Assembly: GCF_000496695.1 (NCBI RefSeq)
Contig: NZ_BAUJ01000014.1
Coordinates: 62,001-126,000 of the forward strand
Reading direction: 5' to 3'
DNA length: 64,000 nt
Source of the DNA: Vibrio halioticoli NBRC 102217
GTDB taxonomy: Bacteria; Pseudomonadota; Gammaproteobacteria; Enterobacterales; Vibrionaceae
Part shown: positions 7,378-16,579 of the stretch, piece after piece
Layout: every line of letters begins with the position of its first letter
Position numbering within the stretch: the first letter of the stretch is position 1
Program-made: the position numbers and the translations under genes
Notes under the pieces: model-generated
Database searches by the model: none
Told to the model about the DNA's origin: nothing
What the model saw: only the letters and a program-made list of their open reading frames with translations

Positions 7378-8664
7378 ATGAAACTAGCTATTGAACATCA
7401 AGCTAAAAGAGTAAGTGACGAAAGCGAGTACCTCTTCGGACGAGGAGAAGTTGCACAAAACCTAACAAATATTTTTCTTAACACGAGTGGAGGTTTTGTT
7501 TTAGCTATAGATGCCAGCTGGGGCGAGGGTAAGACATCATTTATTCATCAGCTCATTTGTGAGCTTGAATGCACAAATAATTTGATTCCTATCTACTATG
7601 ACGCTTTCGCTAACGATTTTGCCAACGATACTTTTTTATCGATTGGAGCTACGATAGCTTTTGAAGTTGAGAAGAGTTTTAAGTCTCGAGGAAAAAGCTC
7701 AAGAACAGATAAGCAAATTGAACATTTAAAATCAGTTACTAAGAATACAGCTGTAGAGCTTGTGAAATTAGGGACTAATCTTGGTCTTAGAGCATTAACT
7801 GCCGGTGTTATTCAAAACTCAGATCTAGAACAATTAACTGACAAAGCCTTTAGAACAGCGACTTTCGGTACTTTGGAGCTTGATTTAAATGAAAAATTTA
7901 AATCTTACCAGAATGCAAAATCAAACATTGAACTATATATTTCAGCTTTAGAGAGTGTCTGTGAAAGTGGTGAAAAAGTAGTGTTTTTCATTGATGAACT
8001 AGATCGTTGCCGACCTAGTTTTGCAGTTGAAGTTTTAGAAAAGGTGAAGCACCTTTTTCCTGCCAAAAATGTTATTTTTGTCGTCTCATATAATAAAGCA
8101 CAGTTATCAAAAATAATATCTAGTGTTTATGGTGTTGAGCCTGAGGATTCACTAAAGTACCTAGAAAAATTTATTCATATTGAGGCAAAATTACCCTCGA
8201 TGAATAGTACTTCTCAGTCTTATGGAATTTTATTTGATAGCTTTATGTCTGAGTTTGAAATTGCAGTAAGTTTTGGTGAACATGAACTCTCTCGGTTAAA
8301 AGAAATGTTTGTTGCGCTGTGTCATGCTAATCGTTTAGCCATGAACAGTCGTGAAATAGAGCGAGCGTTTAGCTATATCAGCTTTTGTTCTGCGGCATTA
8401 CCAGAAAGTAAAAGGGCGGAATTGTTTGAGTACTTCTTGCCTGCTGCAATGATCAAAGTAAAGAACAATAAACTCTTTAATCACGTTGCCAGTGGCAGGT
8501 TCAACTCTTTTGGTGGTGACACTAATAAATGGATGTATGCATTTTTTAAGGACTACTATAACGACTCGTTAGAGAATCAGGCATCAAATATCTATTTTGT
8601 ACAAGGATTTCAAGATGCTTGTGAAATTGTGTCTATGTTTAAGTTTCCGGCAGATGAAGAGTAA
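7378..8664 (+). CDS. KAP family P-loop NTPase
   Basis: A 428-residue KAP-type NTPase. The Walker A region is IDASWGEGKTSF (44-55), where the usual first glycine is alanine; Walker B is VVFFIDELDRC (201-211) followed by RP, the KAP hallmark. A strand-helix pair with FVVSYNKAQL (234-243) fits the sensor region. The segment between Walker A and B, where many KAP proteins carry transmembrane helices, has only a weakly hydrophobic stretch near 127-146, so membrane insertion is doubtful. The KAP family includes PifA of the F plasmid, which excludes phage T7, and animal Kidins220. A defence role here is a hypothesis. SD GAGG precedes the ATG. Confidence 0.82.
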   Translation: MKLAIEHQAKRVSDESEYLFGRGEVAQNLTNIFLNTSGGFVLAIDASWGEGKTSFIHQLICELECTNNLIPIYYDAFANDFANDTFLSIGATIAFEVEKSFKSRGKSSRTDKQIEHLKSVTKNTAVELVKLGTNLGLRALTAGVIQNSDLEQLTDKAFRTATFGTLELDLNEKFKSYQNAKSNIELYISALESVCESGEKVVFFIDELDRCRPSFAVEVLEKVKHLFPAKNVIFVVSYNKAQLSKIISSVYGVEPEDSLKYLEKFIHIEAKLPSMNSTSQSYGILFDSFMSEFEIAVSFGEHELSRLKEMFVALCHANRLAMNSREIERAFSYISFCSAALPESKRAELFEYFLPAAMIKVKNNKLFNHVASGRFNSFGGDTNKWMYAFFKDYYNDSLENQASNIYFVQGFQDACEIVSMFKFPADEE

Positions 8665-8819
8665 AAACACAACAAACGACTACGGCACCAACAGCTAATC
8701 TTTAGTAGTGTTTTTATCCCATTGTAGACCTATTAACCGAAGATATCCGAACTAGGTCAAATTACACAATCAGGTCATAATTAAGTGAAGAAGGCTTTAA
8801 CAGCCTATTTTTAACAAAA
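8665..8819. other. Convergent intergenic region, end of the accessory insertion
   Basis: Holds a short inverted repeat AGGCT / AGCCT (8792-8806) followed by ATTTTT that could terminate the KAP gene. No attC-like repeat or integrase remnant is visible at this end. Confidence 0.4.
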
Positions 8820-9059
8820 TCACTCCTCACCACTTTCCGAGTCACCATCGGCTGGGCTTTTATCTTTCAAGTTCTTATTGGTCTGTTTTTGACGTTCTGC
8901 ATCGAGCTGTTTTAGTTTTTCTATGTCGTCTCTTTGCTGCTTAGACATAGTGCCTACTTTCATATTTGCCGTGTATTTGAGCGCGGCTATGTTACCCGCT
9001 ACAACGCTAACGGCGATGAAAATAATGACCCAAGGGTTAAATAACAGGTCTACGAGCAT
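8820..9059 (-). CDS. DUF2897 family small membrane protein
   Basis: A 79-residue protein with one transmembrane helix at about residues 5-27 and a charged cytoplasmic tail rich in Lys, Gln and Asp. The pattern matches DUF2897, a gammaproteobacterial family of unknown function found near dapE in vibrios. It ends the dapE-peptidase operon on the reverse strand, 11 bases after the M15 peptidase gene. Confidence 0.75.
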   Translation of the reverse strand: MLVDLLFNPWVIIFIAVSVVAGNIAALKYTANMKVGTMSKQQRDDIEKLKQLDAERQKQTNKNLKDKSPADGDSESGEE

Positions 9060-9070
9060 GAGTGACCTTC

Positions 9071-9766
9071 CTACGAAGTGGTGATGTTGCTGACATATTG
9101 AGTGTAGATCTTATCGAGGTGCATTAATACCTCGTTGTTACCTTCTATGGGATTAAGGCGCAAAATATCAGCAAGCATTTGGCTGTTGAAGGTGGCTAAT
9201 GCTTTGTCAGAAGTGGCTTGATGGCTTAGGTGCCATGGTTCTACTGCAACGCCGCCTTTGTCTTTGGCATAGGGGAAAAAGAAGCCGTGCTGTGGAGCGT
9301 GAGTGAGTAGCCACTCATAGAAGGGCGCTTGATGTCCTTGTAAGTATTCCCAAGGCTCTAGTTGTAGCTGTACGCCTTCTGGAAGCAGGTTCTTAGCATA
9401 AAGGTCAAAGTCACAGCCCCAATGATGACGGCTTGCCCCAGGCAGTGCTGACCACCTTAAAATGGCATGAATGCGCTGCAACGGGGCAAGAGAATGAGCA
9501 TCGAGTGGATTACCATCAATGTCTAGAATAGGTCGCACGCCTAGGTACTTGTTATTCCAAATCATTTTTTGTCGCTCAAAATCGCGAAAACCACTGGCGA
9601 TGCTCAGTTCAAAACCGTGTTGCGCCGCATGATGAACTAGCGATAAAAGAGCTTCACTAACGGCTTGATGAACCTTTACCTCACGCTTATCAATAGTGAT
9701 AGCGGTAAGGTGTGACTCATCAATACCGGTTAATTGCTGCTGGGTCCAATCGCTAGTCTCATTCAT
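9071..9766 (-). CDS. M15 family metallopeptidase (D-alanyl-D-alanine carboxypeptidase-like)
   Basis: A 231-residue protein of the VanY/LAS group of peptidoglycan peptidases. Zinc and catalytic residues are visible as SRHHWGCDFDLY (first His and Asp ligands) and VEPWHLSH (catalytic Glu and last His ligand). The substrate would be the D-Ala-D-Ala end or a peptide cross-link of peptidoglycan. No clear signal peptide is seen, which is odd for a wall enzyme, though several vibrio homologues also lack one; it could act on cytoplasmic precursors or recycled peptides. It starts one base after the dapE stop codon, so translation is likely coupled to dapE. Confidence 0.85.
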   Translation of the reverse strand: MNETSDWTQQQLTGIDESHLTAITIDKREVKVHQAVSEALLSLVHHAAQHGFELSIASGFRDFERQKMIWNNKYLGVRPILDIDGNPLDAHSLAPLQRIHAILRWSALPGASRHHWGCDFDLYAKNLLPEGVQLQLEPWEYLQGHQAPFYEWLLTHAPQHGFFFPYAKDKGGVAVEPWHLSHQATSDKALATFNSQMLADILRLNPIEGNNEVLMHLDKIYTQYVSNITTS

Positions 9767-9767
9767 G

Positions 9768-10904
9768 TTACTTTCCTAGTAGGTTAACCAATACGTTTTG
9801 GTACATATCCGCTAACAGGTCTAAATCTTCGGCTTTTACGCACTCGTTCACTTTATGAATGGTGGCGTTGACTGGCCCTAATTCAATCACTTGCGCGCCC
9901 ATTTTAGCGATGAAGCGACCGTCAGAGGTGCCGCCAGTGGTCAATAGTTGTGGCGCTTTACCATTTACGGTAGTGACCGCATCAACTACAGCAGTAAGCA
10001 GATCGCCCGTATCGGTTAGGAAAGGTTCGCCGTTTAAGGTCCACTTAATATCGTAATCAAAGTCGTATTTATTTAAGACTTCATAGATGCGTTCTTTGAT
10101 TTGTTCGTGGTGGATTTCGGTGCTATAGCGCAAGTTAAACATGGCATGTACTTCACCCGGAATCACATTGCTCGCGCCAGTGCCGCCGTTTAGGTTTGGC
10201 AGTTGGAAACTTGTTGGCGGGAAAAACTCATTGCCGTTGTCCCATTCAATTTGCGTCAGTTCCGTTAGCGCTGGCAGTGCGTGGTGAATCGGGTTTTTGG
10301 CAATGTGCGGGTAAGCAACGTGGCCTTGAATGCCTTTTACGGTTAGCTCGCCAGTGAAAGAGCCGCGACGGCCGTTTTTCACTACATCACCCACATAATC
10401 TGTGCTTGAAGGTTCGCCGACAATACACATATCAATGATTTCGTTGCGCTCAGTCAGTGTGTCAATAACGCGCGTTGTGCCGTTGATGAACGGGCCTTCT
10501 TCATCTGAGGTGATAAGAAAGGCAATAGAACCTTTGTGGTCAGGATGCTCAGCAATAAAACGCTCTACCGCGACGACCATAGAGGCCAGTGAGCCTTTCA
10601 TATCGGCAGCGCCACGACCATACAGGTAGCCATCAACGACAGTAGGTTCAAACGGTGGTGTGTTCCAGTCGTTTAAGTTACCCGCAGGCACAACGTCTGT
10701 GTGTCCAGCAAAGGTAAATAATGGTGCTTGTGTGCCTCGACGAGCCCAAAGGTTAAGGGTGTCGTCAAAGTGCATAATTTCAATGTCAAAGCCCAGTGCT
10801 TTGAGGCGTTCAATCATTAATGGTTGGCATCCTGCATCTTCAGGAGTGACAGACTGACGGCTGATAAGATCGATAGCTAAATCTAAAACGGGACTGGAGT
10901 TCAT
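9768..10904 (-). CDS. dapE: Succinyl-diaminopimelate desuccinylase
   Basis: A 378-residue M20 family di-zinc hydrolase releasing succinate from N-succinyl-LL-diaminopimelate in lysine and peptidoglycan synthesis. Visible residues are H68 and D70 in [10 protein letters not shown], the bridging D101 in GAADMKGS and the catalytic E135/E136 in SDEEG. Length is normal. It follows the ArsC-like gene by 21 bases, the same order as yffB-dapE in E. coli, and belongs to the same biosynthetic route as dapA at 3.7 kb. Confidence 0.97.
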   Translation of the reverse strand: MNSSPVLDLAIDLISRQSVTPEDAGCQPLMIERLKALGFDIEIMHFDDTLNLWARRGTQAPLFTFAGHTDVVPAGNLNDWNTPPFEPTVVDGYLYGRGAADMKGSLASMVVAVERFIAEHPDHKGSIAFLITSDEEGPFINGTTRVIDTLTERNEIIDMCIVGEPSSTDYVGDVVKNGRRGSFTGELTVKGIQGHVAYPHIAKNPIHHALPALTELTQIEWDNGNEFFPPTSFQLPNLNGGTGASNVIPGEVHAMFNLRYSTEIHHEQIKERIYEVLNKYDFDYDIKWTLNGEPFLTDTGDLLTAVVDAVTTVNGKAPQLLTTGGTSDGRFIAKMGAQVIELGPVNATIHKVNECVKAEDLDLLADMYQNVLVNLLGK

Positions 10905-10925
10905 CCTATTTCCTTAATATGGGGA

Positions 10926-11276
10926 TTAAACGTTAAAAATACGGTCATATTGATCGGCTTTGAAGCCAATATGCAGTTGTTCACCAACACGAATGATAGG
11001 ACGTTTAATCATCGCAGGATGTTCTACTAGAAGAGTGATGGCAGTGTCATGATTGAGGGATTGTTTTTGCTCATCATCCAGTTGACGATAGGTGGTACCG
11101 CGTTTATTTAATACTAACTCCCAGCCTAAATGGTCACAAAACTCGTGAGCCATGTCACTGGTGATGCCTTGTTTGCGGTAGTCATGAAATGTGAATTCGA
11201 TTTGATGTTCTTGCAGCCATTTCTTGGCTTTTTTTATGGTATCGCAGTTGGGGATACCATACATAATTACGCTCAT
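10926..11276 (-). CDS. yffB: ArsC/Spx family reductase-like protein YffB
   Basis: A 116-residue thioredoxin-fold protein of the arsenate reductase (ArsC) superfamily. The single active-site cysteine is C11 in GIPNCDTIKKA, and a conserved region AMIKRPIIR follows near residue 90. Despite the family name, YffB proteins are thought to use glutathione and are not shown to reduce arsenate. It is the first gene of the dapE operon, as in E. coli. Confidence 0.88.
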   Translation of the reverse strand: MSVIMYGIPNCDTIKKAKKWLQEHQIEFTFHDYRKQGITSDMAHEFCDHLGWELVLNKRGTTYRQLDDEQKQSLNHDTAITLLVEHPAMIKRPIIRVGEQLHIGFKADQYDRIFNV

Positions 11277-11483
11277 CGTCTGTCCTTAGTGCGTTTATCG
11301 AAAGTAGAATCCTATCAAACAATTCCGGTGCGGTGTATCACTAAGTCAAGTTGAGTTTGTGCAGAACGAGAAACAAGAATAGAAAAACAGATGAATATAG
11401 ACATAAGTTGCGGTTATTTGATCAGACGCAAGTTCCTATCTTAGATATTCGCAATAATTGTTAAATTATTTTTGGAGGTAGCA

Positions 11484-11762
11484 ATGGAACTCAATCCTGT
11501 TTTTGCTCGTCGTTTATATCTTGCGCATTTGGTCGCAAGTATGGAGCGTCCAAATGTCCCTAAATTGGTGGAATATACTGGTTGGCCTCGCCGTACAATC
11601 CAAGACGTGTTAAAAGCATTGCCTGGGATCGGGGTATCATTGTGTTTTATCCAAGATGGTCGCCGCCATAATGACGGCTATTATCAGGTTTCAGATTGGG
11701 GACCATTGGATGAAGAGTGGGTTGCTGGCAATACAACCACAATTGTTTCACACCTTTCTTAG
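11484..11762 (+). CDS. Small winged-helix DNA-binding protein
   Basis: A 92-residue protein. Residues about 5-60 look like a winged helix-turn-helix (FARRLYLAHLVASM, then VEYTGWPRRTIQDVLKAL as recognition helix), followed by a short wing. I set the start at ATG 11484 because GGAGG stands at 11475-11479. It is a vibrio-conserved putative regulator with no known target. It is divergent from yffB-dapE and faces the DUF2956 gene. Confidence 0.72.
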   Translation: MELNPVFARRLYLAHLVASMERPNVPKLVEYTGWPRRTIQDVLKALPGIGVSLCFIQDGRRHNDGYYQVSDWGPLDEEWVAGNTTTIVSHLS

Positions 11763-11767
11763 CGTTA

Positions 11768-12115
11768 TTAGTGCGAGGTGAGTAGGGTATAGGCAATAAA
11801 TCCTACCCAACTAATGACCAACAAAACCCAAGGCAGTCGGTTCGACTTAGCTGTTGATACGTTATCTTGAGCAGATGGCGTATTGTCTGGCGTTGATAGT
11901 TGCTGTTGTTTTTTCTTAAGGTTTTGTTTTTTAAGTTTATCGGCGTCTCGTGATTTCTGTTTTTGACGTTTTTTATATTCAGCGATACCCTTCTCAATTC
12001 CTTGAGCAATCAGCTTGGTTTGCTCTTTAGTTTGCCCTGGTTTTTGGGTCGCTTTAGCCACTTGCATAGCTTGTTGCTGGGTTTGGGATGATACAGTTGT
12101 ATTGTTGTTCTTCAT
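11768..12115 (-). CDS. DUF2956 family protein
   Basis: A 115-residue protein: a Gln/Lys-rich hydrophilic N-terminal part (residues 1-90, with a strongly basic stretch about 50-72) and one C-terminal transmembrane helix (about 94-112). The pattern fits DUF2956, known from vibrios and Shewanella, with no known role. The C-terminal anchor would leave the basic region in the cytoplasm. Confidence 0.75.
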   Translation of the reverse strand: MKNNNTTVSSQTQQQAMQVAKATQKPGQTKEQTKLIAQGIEKGIAEYKKRQKQKSRDADKLKKQNLKKKQQQLSTPDNTPSAQDNVSTAKSNRLPWVLLVISWVGFIAYTLLTSH

Positions 12116-12168
12116 AAGCGTTTAGTAAGTAAAGATTTGAGGTTAATTATGCCTTTAAATACAAATAA

Positions 12169-12651
12169 ATGCCTCAATATAAAGTGAGTAGTGTGCGGTA
12201 CCTGATTGAAGAGTATGATAAAAATGGCTATCTAAAAGCACCGTTTTGGTTGTGGCTATGTTGGCTGTTTTTGGCTCGTGGATGGATAGTGTTTGCTTTG
12301 GCTGGAGTAACCAAAGATCGCGGCAGTGATATACTGGCGATGATCTATCCAAATTCATCCAGTTTATACATGATGATGTGTATGGGGGTTCCTAGTTTAT
12401 TACTCATGTGGGTGATAGGGCTCAGAAACCCAGACAGACATTGGTTAAATAAGTTGATTGGATTAGGACGAGCTGTTTCCATTCTGCTTAGCGTTTCGCA
12501 ACTCGCGTTAGAGTTGCATTATATATCACTACAAGATGGTCAGTTTAGTTGGGGGAGTGCCCTCTCTGTTGTTGGCTTAAGTTGGATAATCATTTATCTA
12601 TTTAATAGCCGACGAGTAAAAGACTGTTTCCAAAGTATTTCCGATAACTAG
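12169..12651 (+). CDS. DUF2919 family inner membrane protein (YfeZ-like)
   Basis: A 160-residue membrane protein with about four hydrophobic helices (near residues 23-40, 64-83, 100-115, 127-145). It matches DUF2919, the family of E. coli YfeZ. In E. coli yfeZ is also next to yfeX, the Dyp peroxidase gene, as here (16 bases to the next start). Function is unknown; the conserved pairing hints at a link to the peroxidase. Confidence 0.78.
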   Translation: MPQYKVSSVRYLIEEYDKNGYLKAPFWLWLCWLFLARGWIVFALAGVTKDRGSDILAMIYPNSSSLYMMMCMGVPSLLLMWVIGLRNPDRHWLNKLIGLGRAVSILLSVSQLALELHYISLQDGQFSWGSALSVVGLSWIIIYLFNSRRVKDCFQSISDN

Positions 12652-12667
12652 TTTGAACGGAGTAATT

Positions 12668-13573
12668 ATGATTCAACCTCAAGCGGCTATAGTTCCAGAG
12701 CCAAGCCCATTTGCTTTATATGTCCTTATGAAGGTCACGGGCGACAAAAACAAAGTATTAACAGCGCTACAAAAAGTAGATGGTTGGGTTGAGGAAATCA
12801 ACGCAAACCAACCGGGTGCATCTCTAGCAACCAGCATTGCGTTTTCTCATCAGTTTTGGAGCAGCAGCATTTCTGAAGAAGTTCCAAGTGAACTTGTGCC
12901 ATTCCCAGTGCTTGAATGTGATGATCAAATTGCGCCAAGTACCGAAGTAGACGTGCTTTTGCATTGTCACTCTCATCGTCATGACTTGCATTTCTACTTG
13001 CTACGCAAACTGATGTCAGAAGTGTCTGAAGAAGTGGCAATTGTTGATGAAACTTATTCTTATCGTTACCTTGATTCTCGTGATATGACCGATTTTATCG
13101 ACGGCACTGAGAACCCAGAGGGCGAAGAAAGAGCAGAAGTGGCTTTGATTCCTGAAGGTCCATTTGCTGGTGGCAGTTACATTATGGTGCAGCGCTTTGA
13201 GCACAACTTACCGGCATGGAATAAATTGTCAGTTGGACAGCAAGAAAAAATCGTGGGTCGCACCAAAGAAGATTCTGTTGAGCTAGACGATGTAGCGGCG
13301 CAATCACACGTAGGCCGAGTAGACATCAAAGAAGAAGGCAAAGGCCTTAAAATCGTTCGTCACAGCCTGCCATACGGCACAGTTTCTGGCCCGCACGGTT
13401 TGCTGTTCATCGCTTACTGTAAAACCGTACATAACTTTACTGCAATGCTAGAAAGCATGTATGGCCAAGTCGACGGCAAGACCGATCAACTGCTTGATTA
13501 CACTAAAGCGGTAACAGGCGCATACTTCTTTGCTCCTAGCCAAACTATGCTAAAAAACTTAGTAGTTGCTTAA
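12668..13573 (+). CDS. yfeX: Dyp-type heme peroxidase YfeX
   Basis: A 301-residue dye-decolourising peroxidase. The family signature FIDGTENP carries the distal catalytic Asp. No signal peptide is present, so it is a cytoplasmic form like E. coli YfeX, which oxidises porphyrinogens and has been discussed as a deferrochelatase. I take ATG 12668 rather than the TTG further upstream because CGGAGT precedes it. It is followed by a strong bidirectional terminator shared with crr. Confidence 0.9.
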   Translation: MIQPQAAIVPEPSPFALYVLMKVTGDKNKVLTALQKVDGWVEEINANQPGASLATSIAFSHQFWSSSISEEVPSELVPFPVLECDDQIAPSTEVDVLLHCHSHRHDLHFYLLRKLMSEVSEEVAIVDETYSYRYLDSRDMTDFIDGTENPEGEERAEVALIPEGPFAGGSYIMVQRFEHNLPAWNKLSVGQQEKIVGRTKEDSVELDDVAAQSHVGRVDIKEEGKGLKIVRHSLPYGTVSGPHGLLFIAYCKTVHNFTAMLESMYGQVDGKTDQLLDYTKAVTGAYFFAPSQTMLKNLVVA

Positions 13574-13620
13574 TTTAATAAGCGCTCCTTACTCGTTGAG
13601 GAGTTGCTGATTTACAAGCA

Positions 13621-13651
13621 TAAAAAAACGCAGCCATTGGCTGCGTTTTTA
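13621..13651. terminator. Bidirectional terminator between yfeX and crr
   Basis: Inverted repeat AAAACGCAGCC / GGCTGCGTTTT with A and T runs on both sides, between convergent genes. Confidence 0.92.
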
Positions 13652-13673
13652 ATCACTTGAATCTAAGTAGAAA

Positions 13674-14183
13674 TTACTTAGTTACACGTAGTACTGGAGT
13701 TTCACCTACAGTTACTGCGCCAGAAAGTTTGTTCAGTTCTTTGATTTCATCCATGTTAGAAATAACAACTGGAGTCAAAGTAGATTTCGCTTTCTCTTCT
13801 AGGAATGCAAGATCAAACTCGATGATAGTATCACCAGCTTTAACTTCTTGACCTTCAGAACCGATGCGAGTGAAACCTTCACCTTTAAGTTCAACAGTGT
13901 CGATACCAAAGTGAACGAATAGTTCAATACCGTCAGTTGATTCGATAGAGAACGCATGGTTGGTCTCAAAAATTTTACCAATAGTACCATTCACTGGAGC
14001 AACAATTTTGTTGCCAGTTGGTTTGATAGCGATGCCGTCACCAACAATTTTCTCAGCGAAAACTACATCAGGCACATCTTCAATGTTAACGATTTCGCCA
14101 GATAGTGGTGAAATGATTTCGATTGAACCTGCAGCGTTGCCTTCGTCCGATACCAGCTTCTTAAGTTTGTCAAACAGACCCAT
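13674..14183 (-). CDS. crr: PTS glucose-specific EIIA component (EIIA-Glc)
   Basis: A 169-residue phosphocarrier of the glucose PTS. The phosphorylated histidine is H91 in [11 protein letters not shown] and its partner is H76 in TNHAFSI. Besides passing phosphate to EIIBC proteins, EIIA-Glc controls adenylate cyclase and non-PTS permeases. It is the last gene of ptsH-ptsI-crr. It may also serve NagE at 42.8 kb, which lacks its own IIA domain. Confidence 0.96.
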   Translation of the reverse strand: MGLFDKLKKLVSDEGNAAGSIEIISPLSGEIVNIEDVPDVVFAEKIVGDGIAIKPTGNKIVAPVNGTIGKIFETNHAFSIESTDGIELFVHFGIDTVELKGEGFTRIGSEGQEVKAGDTIIEFDLAFLEEKAKSTLTPVVISNMDEIKELNKLSGAVTVGETPVLRVTK

Positions 14184-14222
14184 TACATGCTCCTAAGCAG
14201 TTTATTCTATTAAATTATATTA

Positions 14223-15947
14223 TTAGTTTGATTTATCCGCGATAAATTTCGCTACGTGCGCTTCGATTTCTGCGGCAGTAGGCATTTGCAGAGCTTCTTC
14301 TGCCATTGCTTTTACTTCCGAGAAGTGTGCGTTACGAATCACTTTCTTAACTGCAGGGATAGAGATGCCGCTCATAGAGAACTCATCTAAGCCCATACCT
14401 AGTAGAAGGAGTGTTGCGCGTTCGTCGCCCGCTAATTCACCACACATCCCAGTCCACTTACCTTCCTTGTGAGAAGCGTCAATCACCTGTTTAATCACAG
14501 TTAACACTGCTGGTGATAGTGGATTGTATAGATGAGAAATAAGCTCATTACCACGGTCTACTGCTAGAGTATACTGAGTTAAGTCATTTGTACCAATACT
14601 AAAGAAAGAAACTTCTTTAGCTAAGTGGTGAGCGATTGCGGCAGCTGCTGGTGTTTCTACCATTACGCCGATTTCAATATTTTCGTCAAATGCTAAGCCT
14701 TCAGCACGAAGTTCAGCTTTATATTCTTCAATAGCAGCTTTTAGTTCACGGATTTCCTCAACAGAGATAATCATAGGGAACATGATGCTTAGTTTGCCGT
14801 GCGCTGATGCACGTAGAATACCACGAAGTTGATCACGTAGAATTTCACGACGATCTAAGCTGATACGAACTGCGCGCCAGCCAAGGAACGGGTTCATTTC
14901 TTCTGGAAGATCCATGTATGGAAGGTCTTTATCGCCACCGATATCCATAGTACGGATAATCACTGGTTGGCCTGCCATTGCTTCAGCCACTTCTTTATAG
15001 GCTTGGTATTGTTCTTCTTCTGTTGGAAGAGAAGTACGGTCCATAAATAGGAATTCTGTACGGTACAAACCAACGCCTTCACCACCGTTACGGATAATAC
15101 CGTCACAGTCTTTAACAGTACCGATGTTGCCACATACTTCTACGTGACGGTTATCAAGAGTCACTGCTGGAAGGTCTTTTAATTTAGCAAGTTCTGCTTT
15201 GTCAGCGAGGAACGTATCACGAATTTGTTTCGCTTCGTCTAGTTCTGCTTCCGTTGGGTTTACGATGATTCGGTTGTTCATCGCATCCATGATTAGAGTG
15301 TCGCCGTTTTTCACTTGTTTAGTGATGTCGTTAGTACCCACAATCGCAGGAAGCTCAAGAGAGCGCGCCATGATAGAGGTGTGAGACGTACGGCCGCCGA
15401 TGTCACAAGCAAAGCCTAGAACGTAATCTAGGTTGATTTGTGCTGTTTCAGATGGCGTTAGGTCGTAAGCAACAAGAATAACTTCTTCATCAATGTCACT
15501 TAGAGAAACAATGTTGATACCTAGTGCGTTTTTAACAAAACGAGTACCGATATCACGGATATCCGTTGCACGCTCTTTTAGGTATTCATCATCTAGAGAT
15601 TCAAGCGCAGTCGCTTGTTCTTCGATGATTGAGTAAATTGCAAAATCAGCAGAAAGTTTGTCGCTCTTGATAAGAGTAAGGATCTCGTCTTCCAGTTCCT
15701 CATCTTCAAGAAGCATGATGTGACCTTCAAAGATCGCTTCTTTTTCTTCGCCAAAAGTTTCAAGTGCTTTTTGCTTGATGATTTCAAGTTGCGCAGCTGA
15801 TTTGTTTCGAGCGTCATAGAAACGCTGTACTTCAGAGTCAACTTGGTCGGCTGAAATTTTGTTTTTGTTTAGAACGATTTCATCTTCTTGAAGTAGTAGT
15901 GCTTTACCAAAAGCAATACCTGGAGATGCTAGAATGCCTGAGATCAT
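14223..15947 (-). CDS. ptsI: Phosphoenolpyruvate-protein phosphotransferase (PTS enzyme I)
   Basis: A 574-residue enzyme I that takes phosphate from PEP and passes it to HPr. The phosphorylated histidine is H189 in [16 protein letters not shown], and the PEP-binding domain has VMVETPAAA and the catalytic cysteine region [13 protein letters not shown]. Length and domain order are standard. It lies between ptsH and crr; the 125-base gap from ptsH contains a hairpin described separately. Confidence 0.97.
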   Translation of the reverse strand: MISGILASPGIAFGKALLLQEDEIVLNKNKISADQVDSEVQRFYDARNKSAAQLEIIKQKALETFGEEKEAIFEGHIMLLEDEELEDEILTLIKSDKLSADFAIYSIIEEQATALESLDDEYLKERATDIRDIGTRFVKNALGINIVSLSDIDEEVILVAYDLTPSETAQINLDYVLGFACDIGGRTSHTSIMARSLELPAIVGTNDITKQVKNGDTLIMDAMNNRIIVNPTEAELDEAKQIRDTFLADKAELAKLKDLPAVTLDNRHVEVCGNIGTVKDCDGIIRNGGEGVGLYRTEFLFMDRTSLPTEEEQYQAYKEVAEAMAGQPVIIRTMDIGGDKDLPYMDLPEEMNPFLGWRAVRISLDRREILRDQLRGILRASAHGKLSIMFPMIISVEEIRELKAAIEEYKAELRAEGLAFDENIEIGVMVETPAAAAIAHHLAKEVSFFSIGTNDLTQYTLAVDRGNELISHLYNPLSPAVLTVIKQVIDASHKEGKWTGMCGELAGDERATLLLLGMGLDEFSMSGISIPAVKKVIRNAHFSEVKAMAEEALQMPTAAEIEAHVAKFIADKSN

Positions 15948-16017
15948 AGCTTTACCTTAACTTGGTCTATTGTGGGCGGGTAACTAATTTTTTTAGCTTT
16001 TGTAGAGTCTATTTCAA

Positions 16018-16055
16018 TAAAGCCACTTAGCTGGGAACAACAAAGTGGCTTTTAT
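16018..16055 (-). promoter_or_regulatory. Hairpin in the ptsH-ptsI gap
   Basis: Ten-base perfect inverted repeat AAAGCCACTT / AAGTGGCTTT with a 14-base loop; on the reverse strand the stem ends in a short, interrupted T run (GGCTTTATT). It could attenuate transcription from ptsH into ptsI or stabilise a processed ptsH mRNA. ptsH is expressed in excess of ptsI in enterics, which would fit. Confidence 0.6.
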
Positions 16056-16072
16056 AATATGAACGTAGGCTC

Positions 16073-16330
16073 TTAGTGCAGCTCATCCATTAGAGCTACT
16101 AGATGGTCAACAGCTTCAGTAGCTTGTGGACCTTCAGCAGAAATAGTAACCATAGTGCCTTTTACTAGACCTAGAGTTTGAAGCTTAAATAGGCTCTTAG
16201 CGCTAGCGCTTTTACCGTTAGAAGTCACAGTGATATCTGCATCAAATGATTTAGCTTCTTTAACAAACTGCGCCGCTGGGCGAGTGTGAAGACCGTTTTC
16301 TGCAGTGATTTCTACTTGCTTCTCGTACAT
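16073..16330 (-). CDS. ptsH: PTS phosphocarrier protein HPr
   Basis: An 85-residue HPr. The phosphorylated histidine is H15 in [10 protein letters not shown] and the regulatory-site serine is S46 in [12 protein letters not shown]. It carries phosphate from enzyme I to the EIIA proteins. First gene of the ptsH-ptsI-crr operon, beside cysK as in E. coli. Confidence 0.97.
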   Translation of the reverse strand: MYEKQVEITAENGLHTRPAAQFVKEAKSFDADITVTSNGKSASAKSLFKLQTLGLVKGTMVTISAEGPQATEAVDHLVALMDELH

Positions 16331-16514
16331 GTGATATACCCCGTTGATATTTAGATTATGTTTTGAAGTCCAAGTCTCAATTATAAATGAATTGGCTCGT
16401 GACCTTGGCTGAGTAAGTTCTTATGACTTTTAATTACAGCCTAAATTTTCGCTTCTTTTATTTTGAAGTAAAAAATAAAGCCTAGAAATACTACCAAATG
16501 CTGAACACTAATCA

Positions 16515-16543
16515 ATAAAAAAGCCCCAGAAAGGGGCTTTTTT
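16515..16543. terminator. Terminator after cysK
   Basis: Inverted repeat AAAAAAGCCCC / GGGGCTTTTTT with a five-base loop. On the reverse strand it ends cysK transcription ahead of the ptsH promoter region. Confidence 0.9.
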
Positions 16544-16579
16544 GGCTGAAAATTTGATTTGAGCACAGTTTTCTTGTGG

